This document shows, piece after piece, positions 12,183 through 23,537 of a stretch of DNA of 64,000 bases. Numbering within the stretch: position 1 is the first letter of the stretch; each line of letters starts with the position of its first letter. Position numbers and translations under genes: made by a program. The notes under the pieces are model-generated. The model searched no databases, was not told the DNA's origin, and saw only the letters and a list, made by a program, of their open reading frames with translations. Source of the stretch: Phycomyces blakesleeanus NRRL 1555(-) (taxonomy: Eukaryota; Mucoromycota; Mucoromycetes; Mucorales; Phycomycetaceae); the NCBI RefSeq assembly GCF_001638985.1, contig NW_017265139.1:1798001-1862000 (forward strand). The letters run 5' to 3'.

Positions 12183-14030
12183 ATGGAAGACAATCGTTCA
12201 TCTATTGGCTCCTCAATCAGTGTCCGAGAAAGAGCTGCAGCAATCAACATTGCTCTTACAGAAGAACAAAGAAATAAAAAGTGAGCATAAAAAAAAAGAA
12301 TGTTTTACCAAAGTATCCAAACCAGACAACTCACTTTAAAACTTCCCATTCCAAAATGCAGCCATCAACGAAAAGCTAGGTCTACTGGTAAAACGAAGAA
12401 AAAAAATCTTTATTAGCTAAGAAATATACTCTTGAGCTAGTCTAAACGAAAAAAGTTACGAATACATTTTGCTGGTTATAGCTTCTCGTGCACCATGGAG
12501 AGGTGTTGGAGCCTCGGGAACAACGTCTCGTTTAAACAATAGTACTCTAAATTCGAATAATGAAAGAAATACTTTATATCGTACTTCACAAGCTACTAGA
12601 CCTTCCGCCTCACATATTCGCGAAGCAAGGCATGGGAGTAGTGCTATTCGGATTGATACAAGAACTCATCGAGCAGAATATTTCCCTTATCAGAAGCCAA
12701 CTCTTGCTTCTGCAAACCACGTCAATACGATAGATAGATGGGCAAATCACAGTGGAAAGAGTTCTAGATTTTCAATAGCAAGAAATAGTGATACTGCCTT
12801 TCAAACCTCTCGACAAGCCCTTTCTTCGAGCTCTCTGGCAACAAAACCATTTGAGCTTTCATCCGGATCAGATGCTTATAAAATGCGGAGAATGCGGGAT
12901 TCTGACGATCAGGACACTTTATCTTCTAGAGAATCTTCCGTTCAAGGTCGACACGATTGTCATCCCACTTTAGAAAATCAAAGGAAACGAGTAAGGTGTT
13001 TTATACAAATTTATCTAAACAGATTTATATTTACATTTGAATATTTATCAGAAATTGGGTACAGAAGAAGACGACAGGGATATAATTAAAAGATATGACA
13101 ATAAACGACCAAAATCCAGTACTAGATATTCGCAGCCATCTAATACAAGCACAGTCAGCGCACATATACGAAGATCAGACCAAGAAAGTACATTACGCAA
13201 TAGTAATGAAGTGTCTCGAAATAGTGATATTGCCTCTCTGTACGCACGATGCTTACAATACCAATACATATTGATTGGAAACCAAAAGGCTATTGAAGCC
13301 CAAAAACAGGCAGCTGAGGTAAGACTGTTAAGCACAAATTAGAAAAAGAGATTGAAAGTTTTCTAAGCCTGTTCTGATTTTTATTTTGAATATAGTCAGA
13401 GCTGTGGCAAGGATACAAAGCAGTGGAAAAGATACAGAGATTGACAGAAAATAATAAGAGACGTAATAGTGTGATGCCTAGCATTCATGGATCCAAGGCT
13501 GTGCATGACTCACAGGTAAAGGATAATACTTTATAGAAATGTATCAAGTCCTTATATATTCCGTTTGATCCAGAAAAAGCTATTTGAAGAAATTGATACA
13601 CGGCTTGAAGCCTTTGCGTCCATCTATGATAAATTTGAAATTGTTCTTTCACAAGGAGAATCAAAAAATTCACCGGAAATAGGAAAGTCGTTTGAAGAAG
13701 AACGACAAAACTACAGTAGCCAATTAATCTAACACGATCTATTCCTGTTTTACAGCTGAGTATGTGGAAGATCTTGGTGGTATACTTCGCGACATAATTC
13801 AATGCGTTGAGTCTATGCAGGGGCCAGAATATGTAAGTAGTTTAAGTTGGTTTGATGAAAGGAAGATTTACAAACCTGTTGGATGCGTTTATATAAAGGA
13901 GCCTTCTGATACTATGCTGGGATATGTAAAGTTATTGATTGAATGCAAGCAAATCATGGATCAATTGGTACAAGTAGAAGTTGAGCACAGAAGCTTGTCT
14001 GCCCTCTTATCACGGAACCCAAGCTGTTGA
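12183..14030 (+). CDS. Hypothetical protein, Ser/Arg-rich N-terminus and helical C-terminus
   Basis: Proposed exons: 12183-12280, 12362-12387, 12482-12990, 13052-13318, 13396-13515, 13574-13715 and 13756-14030; 478 aa with all phases consistent. The second exon is only 26 bp and the sixth donor (GTAGCC) is weak, so these two joins are least certain. A further in-frame intron (13833-13896) is possible. The first 260 residues are polar and rich in Ser, Arg and Asn (MEDNRSSIGSSISVRERAA), probably disordered. The remainder is predicted helical: LYARCLQYQYILIGNQKAIE, SELWQGYKAVEKIQRLTE, KKLFEEIDTRLEAFASIYDK and LGYVKLLIECKQIMDQLVQV. I do not recognise the family. The shape (disordered head, coiled-coil-like tail) fits a cytoskeletal or scaffold adaptor, but that is a guess. 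Confidence 0.6.
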
Positions 14031-16440
14031 AATGAAAGTCGATTGATAGGAAATGTTTTTTTTTTCTTTTTTTTTTCTTTTTTTTTTCTTTGGATCGATA
14101 CAAATTGACCTACCCTTTTTTGACATATATACATATACCTTGTGTGAATTAAAGGTTTCTAACATTATATAAACATCGTACACTGATAGTGTACAATTGA
14201 GATGATCTAAAAGAGGACCAATGAATCGCCCCTAGCACCAAGTCTGTTCATATGGATATATATATATATATACATCTCAGTCACAAGTGCTACACCGTAT
14301 CACACACAGATTTTGCTCCTTCAGTGCTACGGGTGCGGTGTACCGAGTTTAATTTGCAACAAGCTACAATTTAAGATTGGTATAATTCCCAGTTTTAGCT
14401 TCTTGAGTGATAGTGCTTATGCTATATTGTAAACTTTATATAATATTAGGGAATTGCGGCTGTATAATGAAATAAAGCTATACTATTGGTACTGTAATCA
14501 GTATGAATTTCTCTCATTTCTCTCATTTCAGTTAATGAAGGATTTAATTAATATAGAGGTACGCATTCCATCTTTCCTTATTTGTTTTTCCGAGGATATG
14601 AAGCAGTATACTTAGCAACGTGATTGACAGGGAAATACACAGACCTCTGTCTTTTGTTCTTCTTTATCTTCTTTATCTTCTCTATATAAATTAAAATTCA
14701 TTCTCAACCAGATATCCCAAAATTGAGTTTGAACTCTACAACATGCAGCCGTCGATAGACGTGTCCTACCATCATGGTCATTAAGATTGAGAAAAAAAAG
14801 GAGAAGAGCTATTCTATAGAGTATTATAAAAGAAAAACAACACACTATATGTAACCAATTCTGTGTCGATATGATTATGTGGCATTCACCATTGGTTGCC
14901 TATACTTGAACGTCAAGGGTGTACAACATCCATAGGCCCATATAGTCGTGGTCATTTTCCTGAAACAGGTTGTAAGCCGCAAAGGCAGCCTGACAGCGGT
15001 AGTATTTAAAGTCCAAGTAAGTTACCTTTTCAAGATTAGAATACACTGGATTAAATTCGAGACTCCTGAGAAGTCTTTATGGATTCCTAAAATAAGCTGG
15101 ACTATATTTAATATAACTACTATAGCCAACAATAAATATACTTTTCATATACAAAACATTGTATAATTGAGCCTCGGCTTCCTAAATTTACTATCTATTT
15201 AAAAAACCAAGAGAGAATCTTAGGCAAAATCATAAAGACATGTCTATAGATATATATATATCTTTCTTATGGGATGACAAACTTTTTTTTAGTGCCTTAT
15301 ACTTAATTTGCAACTTTGTAGCTCTTAATAAGTTACCGGACTACCGGAATACAATAAAGTTCTATTTATTCCCAAATCTGTGCTGCTCTTCTTTACCCCA
15401 GAAATACCTTCTAGACTTCCCTTCATCTTATTTGTCAATACAAAAGAAACCAATTTAGTCCATAAGATTATTAGTAATATTCAAGTATGTATTCTCTTTT
15501 TATTCTAATAATAATAATAATAGTAATAAAAATAATATAATATTTGATACACAAAAGTACAGGAGAGAAATTAAGGCTGTAAATTTGAGGTACAATGAAA
15601 AACTTTTTTTTTATTGAGACTTTTGTAACCTAATCAATATACTAAAATAGAAATTAAACTGAGACAACAGACGCAACAACTATGGTATTATTATTGAGCA
15701 AGCCTGGCTACATAAGATTCCACAGATACTATTGTACCACGAGTAAATGTCAAAAATGGTTGTACTGATGCTGATGAAGAGCACAAACTCAATACAATGA
15801 TAAGTTTAAAATACATCAAGAACATTCAAGCAGTTATTTTACTTAACAAACACTTACTTAATCATTAGTAATGCAGTATTGGAAGTTGAGAGAACATAGA
15901 TAAGTACTAGAAAACAAGGAACTAGAAAATGCCAAGATGATAAACGGTGTACTAAATACCTTAATTTTTTTTTAAAAAAAAGACGGCTATCAGAGACCTT
16001 CATTGTCTATTCTTAGAAATACAGTAAAATATATAACATTTGTAAAAGCTAGTATCGTAATTTTGCTATGCGTGTGTATATTTGGGTATTTGTGTTCATA
16101 TTGTTGGCACTACCAATAAACAATGATACTTTTTTTAAACGAAATTGGATGAAAATTGAGTAAAGAACTTGAATAAAAAAGTATATGACAGCTAGCAATG
16201 TCAAGTATAATAAGCAATGTATTTTTTTAAAGCCGATTATTCTTCCACTAGTCGACTAGCTTTCTTGGATTACTTAAAAACATCAGAGAAATATTTATTG
16301 CAAGTAAAAAACATATTGTTATATGTAAGTGACTAAGAATCCGATAAACCAAAAGCATGCAAAATACAATCATAATAATAATTATCCACAACGAAAGAAA
16401 ATCTTATGTATAGAGAAAGAGAGAGAGAAATGAACAATAT
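14031..16440. other. AT-rich intergenic region with one weak coding relic
   Basis: A 2.4 kb spacer between convergent genes. T-rich tracts lie at 14056-14092 and a TTA/AAT-rich stretch near 15500-15545. On the minus strand, around 15018-14908, about 37 codons read as protein-like sequence (QAAFAAYNLFQENDHDYMG) with ordinary codon balance. A further minus frame (14845-14612) contains NLNDHDGRTRLSTAACC. Neither has a start, splice sites or extension that I can defend. Everything else looks non-coding. Confidence 0.5.
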
Positions 16441-18084
16441 TTAACGAGAAAGACAGCCTTTAAATATAGAATTGAGTACCATAACAGCAATAATTGAAAT
16501 CGCACCCATGAGTACTGCCCAAAAGCTGTACTTAGACAGCCATGTTCTCTTCGAAGGGCTGTAAGAAAGAGAACCTGGATTAATATGTAATAGACCACCA
16601 AGTTCCCTCATAACAATTTCAGCTCGTTTAGCATCGTTAGCCAACTTGAGATCTCGTCGAAGAATCTGCTCTCGTCCAAGCATTTCTCGTTCCATGTCTT
16701 GGCGTCTTTCACTCACATAATGAGCAATGTGAAGCTCAATACTCTTGAGGTCCTTTGACTGCATGGCATAGAATTCTTTCACCCGATTTGAAGCACGGGG
16801 GGAAGGGGGAAAGTCATATTGGTCAATATGTGGCACTTGTTTTTGATTCCAAGTTGCAAATTTTGAAGCTGTGTCAAACCGTAAGGCGTTTGTTTTGTTG
16901 TAAAACAGACAATCCTTGAGATGGTTTAATTGCCGCACGTCAGCAGATATTCTACTGTCTTCGTCACTATTGACACCATCACGAGAAGATATCACGCTGG
17001 TGTTTTCGGTGGCAGCCCAATTAAGACGCGTGAGGTTAGAGAGAGTAAAAGGGGGAGTAGAAAAATCAGATTTAAAGACATTCTGTAACAGATCTTCAAA
17101 GCTATATCCAAAGTCAAAGAAGTTGATGTTGTGGTGTTTAAGTGTCTGGAGTACACCGGCCCGCAGCTTCTTTTCATCTTCCGGCTGTAAAAGATCTGAC
17201 TTAACAATAACAGGAACGATATTACAAAAAGGCTGAAGTGCACGGATGTATTCAATATCGACATTTTTCAGATGGCCCAAAGTAAGATAAAGGCAGCAAT
17301 CAATGTGTGAGTGCGCGCCATTAGGGTTATTGACCAAATGACAAATATCATCCACATCAGTCAGGGTGGGATTAAGAAGTGACCGGGTCCTAAGGAACTG
17401 CTTTTCAATGTAGTTCACTACAGGCTTTATCACATCATTGGCCTTTGTAGAGCATCAGTGATCCCTATCAGTAAACATCAAGACTTACATGAATACTAGA
17501 ACCGTAACCAGGGGTATCTACGAGACATAGATTCTTGTGGTATATTTTATCATCATGCGCTCGGTGTCTATCTCTTGCAGAAGTTCTCTTCCACTCTGAA
17601 CATTGCATGGTACTAGCCACGTACTCAGATACATACTTCTCCCCATCTTCAGCTCCCAGTGTAGACGATAGACTCATAGAGCTTTTGACAGACGAATCAC
17701 AAACCAACAATACTTCTGGAGAGCTCAATAAGGCCTGAATCAAAGCAGACTTGCCAACACCTTTGTCAGGTGAGAAACAAAGAAGGGGAATTTGTTTGTA
17801 GTCGTATTACCGGAATCACCGCAAATGATAATCTTCAGATATCCAAGGTTTGCACGAGAATCATGGTGTGGTAGACTGAGGCGTGGTATAATGAAGTCCT
17901 CATTACTGTCTTCTGATTGATGATGGTAATCCCATTGGGTTTGTTGTGATCTTGGACTTTGATTGCTCCATCGATCGGAATCTTGGTTTTGTGCATGACT
18001 CGGGTTACGTTCATCGTCACTTCCTAGGCTCTGAATACCAAACTCAGATTGAAAAGAGCGATTAGTTGCAACTTTGTAAGGCAT
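16441..18084 (-). CDS. Septin-family GTPase with C-terminal transmembrane segment
   Basis: Three exons on the minus strand: 18084-17811, 17760-17489 and 17442-16441; 515 aa. An 80-residue acidic, Ser/Gln-rich head precedes the G domain. Motifs seen: P-loop GDSGVGKSAL (89-98, split by intron 1), G3 DTPGYGSSI, and a G4-position VIVKSDLL where septins usually have AKAD. CCLYLTLGHLKNVDIEYIRAL matches the septin stretch before G4. After it come a Ser/Asp-rich insertion, then a basic/acidic coiled-coil-like region (RRQDMEREMLGREQILRRDL). The last 31 residues contain one hydrophobic helix, FWAVLMGAISIIAVMVLNSI, followed by KGCLSR, a tail-anchor pattern. Septins form filaments at membranes and septa. 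Here stable membrane insertion is inferred. The core septin families (Cdc3, 10, 11, 12) lack such a tail. Confidence 0.85.
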
Positions 18085-20374
18085 CTAAAGGAATATGTAT
18101 TTGGTGTCAATGTATAGTAAATATAGACTATGTGAAGTAAAAGAGGCGTGCAATGAATGCAACGCATAACACATGAATCATTGATAAAGAAAATCACATG
18201 ATAAAGCCTTTCATTATCAGGGTATTTGAAAGAAACAGTACAGGTGAGAATAATACCCCAAAAACTCCAATATTGGAATATTTCTTAGGGACCGCTTGTT
18301 TAGCCTCTGCTTCATTCACGAACTATACTGTATAAATTATCAGTAAAGAGGTACTGAAAGCATACTCGCACAGTTGAACAGTATATCAAAGCATCTTATC
18401 CACTCAATAAGCTGACAATTTCTTTAAAAAAGAAAAACAGTATAATTGAAAGCGTCTATTGTACTACAATCTAATTCAAGAAAATTTTATCAAATATCTT
18501 TAGTTTCCTAAAAAGAAAAGATAAAAAATACACTTTTAATAAAAAATAAATTCAAGACCCTCTCCTCGCATTTTTAGTTAAATTGGTTCAAAATGTTTTA
18601 TTTTTGTATGAATAACAAGAAGTATGACGGTTTCTTACTTTACATTGATTTGTTTGGATCTCGGTGTCTTTATTAATATAAGCTCTTATTAGTGTTCTCG
18701 AATCTAGTGAACTTTGCTAGGTAAATAATGTCATTGTGTTTGTGTGTGTATATGTGCCTTATAGCTATAGCTCATAAAATTAAAGGTAAAACGAAAGATA
18801 TTGGTCTGGTAAGTTTAACTGCTTTGCTAAAGTGCTTTGGTATAAAATGGGATTATTAAAAATGAATAAATTAGACGTTTCATTAAATAAAAGGGACAAA
18901 TTACACAAATATTTAGTAAGGTAGATAGAAAATTGCGAAATTAATTTTTGGTGGATCACATATGTTTTTCTGATATGTGCAGTATTGACGCAGGTATACG
19001 AATAGTGGAAGTATAGTGCAAGTCAAGTCAAGTCAATTCTTTAAAAATAATTTCAATATCCAGATCCAAGACTCTCACTTTTTTAGTATTAAAAAACTAA
19101 TTAATTAAAAGCAAAGAAAAAAACAGGTCTAGAAAAAAAGCAATATTTTATTATTTTATGGAGAGAGAGCCATTAATATCAAATAATCTTTTTTTCCTCG
19201 AAAATAATATCATTTTATGATACTTCTCTTTGTATAGTATAATTCCCGCCAAAGTAACTGTCTTACTCGTTTGTAGGTAGCAACACAAATAGGCCATTAA
19301 CTGTATATCTAAATAAAACACCGTGACTTGTTGCTGTAGAATCAGAATTATCTTTGTCAATTAATCTACTTTGTTCCCCATGGCTATTCAAAAGTATTGT
19401 ATTTCTGAAAATCTTTAATGTTCTAATCATGTTTCAATATTATTTAACAGCAAGAGACTGAACTTAAGAGTTTTTTATTTTGTTAATATTTTCAGTATAC
19501 ATTATATTCTTTCCTGGGATGGTTACTTTATACTACATAGTCTGCAATAGCTAACTTGTTGGTGCCGGTTCCGCCCCTTAATAAAAGGATAAAACTCGAT
19601 CTCTTCAGTGGTATTCAGTTGCTAATTTATCTCATTTTTATTCATATATGACTACTATTAGTGTATAGAGCTCTTACATAGAACATTTTTTTGGGGGTGT
19701 CTGTTATATTCTACGCCACCATCCCCTAATATCTGATGGTAATCACCCGTTTTCTTGGGAAATTATCTTGATACTTTCAATTATCGGTGTAGCCTCATTT
19801 CAATAAAACTCATGCTTAAATTCAAAATTCCGCCACATACCGTATAATGATAGTTCAGACGATATACATGTATATTTATCGCTTAATATTTTTTGAGATA
19901 TAGGTGAGTATATTTCCTAATAGTTGTTGCGTCCCTTACATGTTTACTTGTACAAGCAAAAGAAAAATACTTTCTCTTATACCTTTGAACAAAAAGCGCA
20001 CAGACCACTCTAGAGTAACCTATAAATCGCCGTTACAGAAACTTGTACTCCACCTTTAGATTTATAGCTACACCGATCAAGACCAAACCCTTCATTACTT
20101 CTTTACTTTTTTTTGATTCTTTGCTTTACTTTCCAAAGTCGCTCTCATAAGTACTTTGTTAAATATTATTAGCTATTACTTCTACCATAGAACAGTTACA
20201 CAAACTTAGTAAAAAGAATATATAGCTATGTCACGTTTGCTCTGACGTGAACATCTAAGACTAACAGAAAGCGCAGTCCTAAACTTTAATCGCAGATGAA
20301 AAATTTTCTGTTACATATAGACCTCCTCCAACGCGCGTCGTTTGTTTTCTCCTTGAGCAACAACAGTCCCGGTT
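18085..20374. other. AT-rich intergenic region, nothing recognised
   Basis: A 2.3 kb stretch upstream of the septin gene with dense stops on both strands and A/T homopolymers. No tRNA, repeat array or coding segment could be supported. The proximal 200 bp should hold the septin promoter. Confidence 0.6.
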
Positions 20375-20883
20375 TCATAGTGAGGCGTCTCTTGCGACCG
20401 TTGCAGGGAGATTCTTCCATGCTACAAGCATCGTAAAGTGAAAGTTGTTACTCGCCAGCTCAGTTAATTCTGAGAAGTCGTGGGGCATGGTCTCTTTTCT
20501 TTTGGAAAGACTACTGTGTACATCGCATCGCCAATGTGGAATCATGATGCTGGGGGGAGGGAGGTCTAACCTGTGGTGAGATGTGCTGGCTCTTCACTGC
20601 TAACCTGACTGAACTCTTTAATGGCTGACGGTGAAGCTACTGGTAGTCGAATGAGCTGGACCTTATCACCTAGTGGTAAGTTCTCTGGCGAGTTCGCACC
20701 CACATTACTCGGTGACGAGATGTGGGGCTGGATGAACGGGTGCTTTCCGTTGGTTTGCCACCATTCCAGCACCTCCTTCGCTACCAAGTCAGGTTTACGT
20801 CCTGAAGGAGATTGAGCCGCGTAATGCGGGGACAAAGAACTCGGTGTCATGCTTTTTATTCTTTTACTTATGCAAAAGAACAT
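20375..20883 (-). CDS. Possible small gene or gene fragment of unknown function
   Basis: A minus-strand frame from 20883 (or a second ATG at 20850) to 20566 encodes about 95-105 residues with balanced composition (GRKPDLVAKEVLEWWQTNGK, NLPLGDKVQLIRLPVASP). It is clearly richer in GC than its surroundings. A second coding-like stretch (TMPHDFSELTELASNNFHFT, ending at a TGA at 20375) follows. It could be joined by an intron with a donor near 20616 (GTCAGG) and an acceptor ending in AAAAG. No family is recognised. Possibilities are a young or transferred gene, or a fragment of a mobile element; the nearby Harbinger insertion makes the latter credible. Confidence 0.3.
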
Positions 20884-20932
20884 TAAGTGAAACTAAATCA
20901 AATCAAATAGAATAGTTTCTTTATGTGTATCT

Positions 20933-20964
<32 letters not shown>

Positions 20965-21873
20965 AGCTTTTCTTAGTTATTGTCAACTTTAATAAAAAAA
21001 ACACGCTTTTAAACTTTTTTTTTTACTTGATTAAAGATGTCAATGTTGTAATTAGGAGGGCTCATTCATGAGAAGAAATTAATCTAATTGAATATATATA
21101 AAAAGAAATAAAAGAATATTTGTATATTCTAACATGGTATTTTCAATCGTCTTTCATACATACTATTTTTTGTCTATAATATATATAATGATTAAAGTCA
21201 GAAGTATTTTTGAGAATGCCGATGGCGTGAAATGTATGTTATTGAATTTGACCAATCCGGATGGTCATTATAAAGAGAATGTGTTGAGATTAGAGAAATG
21301 AGAGATAAGAAGGAATAAAAAAAATATGTTTTTGAAAGAGAGGCAGAAAAGACGTGAAGTGGACTGAATACACAGGCAATGTCCTCATTGTACTGCCACA
21401 GACTGTGTACAAGAAATTTGATATGGACGTATTTATGAAATAAGCATGCTTATTTGCAAACCTTTTGTACTTTAGATATCAACAAATGTTTGGAACCTTC
21501 CATTCGCTATTAAATATACATACACACAATGATATTCATAGTTCAAAATATGATTTGAATTCAAATAAGAGTAAACAAGTATTGATACATTACAGAATAC
21601 ATTCTTCAATGTTCTGTATAAGAAAAAAAACTAGTAAAAAAACCACAAGCAGCTCTTATATTACAGTTCTTAAAGATAAATTGACATAAATAAAGTATAT
21701 TTAGTAACAATACATAGATATCATAAAAGAGGTACACTGTCATATTCAATCGCATAGAGTAGAGTAGAATAGAGAGAAGTTTTGATGCATGCTGATTATT
21801 ACAGCTGATTTATTGATATGGTTTATTTGTGTGTCGAGTTTTTTTTTGTTTTATTTAGGTGAAATTTCTCTCA
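20884..21873. other. AT-rich spacer with TAAA repeat
   Basis: About 1 kb preceding the transposon, with an (AAAT)n array at 20933-20964. Nothing gene-like is supported. Confidence 0.6.
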
Positions 21874-21923
21874 GACCATCTCCAGCAGTATCTAAACCCA
21901 AATACTAAATATCCAAATTAGGA
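21874..21923 (+). repeat. Left terminal inverted repeat of the Harbinger element
   Basis: Fifty bases matching the reverse complement of 24953-25002 with a single mismatch at the third base. It contains CTCCAGCAGTATCT. Confidence 0.9.
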
Positions 21924-21975
21924 TTTCCCGCGCTAGTACAAATAAGGCGATTTAGTATGAAGAATATGAAGGCCA

Positions 21976-21989
21976 CTCCAGCAGTTTCT
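21976..21989 (+). repeat. Left subterminal repeat (transposase/accessory binding candidate)
   Basis: CTCCAGCAGTTTCT is an exact inverted match to 24909-24922 and shares the CTCCAGCAGT core with the terminal repeat. Duplicated cores inside each end suggest protein-binding sites; this is inferred. Confidence 0.7.
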
Positions 21990-22082
21990 TAATACAGATT
22001 CTAAACAATTATGACTGCTTCGATTTTTACTATATTTTTACTGTTTCTTTAAGCTTTTATTCTCATATAATATCTTACAAAA

Positions 22083-23498
22083 ATGAACTTTGAACTACTT
22101 CTTGCATCGCTGAAGGAAGACGAGCGCAATCTCATAGACAATGAATGTGACTTGGAGGAGCTTGCTATTATGGCAAAGCATTACTACTCGGACCTGGACT
22201 GTGAAGAGAAGGCTCCAAAGAAGGCTCGCACCGTTATTAATCGCAACAGGCAACGTGGTCATGTGCAGTTGTGTGAGGATTACTTCAATCCCGAATCAAC
22301 CTACACTGAAGAACAATTTCGCAGGCGATTCAGAATGAACAAAGCCTTGTTCATGCGTGTTCTAGAGGGTGTAAAAGGGCACGACAGCTACTTTGAGCAG
22401 AAGTTGAATGCTGCTCGTGTACCTGGTTTCTCTTCTCTGCAGAAGGTATCTGTAACAATCCGTATGCTTGCATACGGACTACCAGCCGATTCCCTTGACG
22501 AGTCATTCAGAATGGCAGAGTCGACAGCTTTGGAATGTGTAAAGCGTTTTTGCTCTTCCGTCGTTGCTGTCTTTGGTAATGAGTACCTGAGAGCACCCAC
22601 CGAAGAGGATATTAAAAGACTTTTGGAGGAAGGGGAATCAAGAGGCTTTCCTGGAATGTTGGGCTCCCTCGACTGTATGCACTGGGAGTGGAAAAACTGC
22701 CCAACTGCTTGGCATGGGCAGTTTGTTGGAAAGGAGAAGACACCGATGATAGTGCTGGAGGCTGTTGCCTCATACGACTTGTGGATCTGGCACGCGTTCT
22801 TTGGCTTGCCTGGCTGTCTCAATAACATAAATGTCTTAGACAGATCCCATCTGTTTAGGGACCTCGCAACTGAGAAAGCCCCAGTTGTCAATTACTCCAT
22901 AAATGGCAACAAATATAACATGGGGTACTACCTAACAGATGGGATATACCCTACATACGGTGCCTTCGTGAAGAGTCTTAACGATCCTAGGACACCAAAG
23001 GAAAAGGTACCTTAGTATATATCACGATCTTTCAATTCTTTTAACTAATCACTTCCCTTTTTCAAGAATTTCGCGAAGGCACAGGAGGGGGTAAGAAAAG
23101 ATGTTGAGCGCGCTTTTGGTGTCCTCCAGGCACGTTTTGCCATAGTCTCTGGACCATCCAGAATGTGGGATAGAGACACTCTTCATGATATTATGACAGC
23201 ATGCATTATATTGCACAATATGATTGTTGAGGAGAAGAGAAAGAGCATGGAAATCGGTCATGCAGATAATAGTGAAAGGATAGCAGACGAAAGACAGTGT
23301 ATCGATATCGATCCTGTCTCAACTTTGCCACCTGTGGTTTCTGGTTTTGGAGAGTGCCCATTTCCTGAGGGGAGCTTTGCTAGGTACCTTCAGAGACATC
23401 TGGAAATCCGAAACCGAGACCAGCTCTTCCAATTGAGACAGGATTTGATTGAGAGCTTGTGGAAGAGAGAAGGCGACAAGCGCCAGCAAATTGAATAA
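22083..23498 (+). CDS. PIF/Harbinger transposase (DDE_Tnp_4), catalytic Asp altered
   Basis: Two exons, 22083-23006 and 23067-23498 (phase 0); 451 aa, a normal length. An acidic N-terminus is followed by a helical DNA-binding region (EEQFRRRFRMNKALFMRVLE). The nuclease core then has D197 in GSLDCMHWEW and E322 in VERAFGVLQARF. The second aspartate position, usually D in PGSLNDINVLDRS, reads PGCLNNINVLDRS here, so N248 (codon 22824-22826). The D197-N248 spacing of about 50 fits the family. A GAC to AAC change would produce this. The rest of the frame is open and conserved (YNMGYYLTDGIYP), so the protein may be made but is expected to lack strand transfer. Codon use is GC-richer than flanking DNA. 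Confidence 0.93.
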
Positions 23499-23537
23499 AA
23501 CAAATGTGTATATATATTAGTTGTATTTTTTTTTTAT

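Noticed and set aside
14284..14341. Possible small structured RNA (short inverted TACACCG/CGGTGTA)
   Set aside because: Only a 7 bp stem with a 38 base loop; not enough to call a structure. No tRNA A/B boxes could be placed there or elsewhere in the window.
22388..22891. 167-codon minus-strand ORF in the transposon
   Set aside because: Antisense of the transposase exon; the plus-strand protein has DDE motifs.
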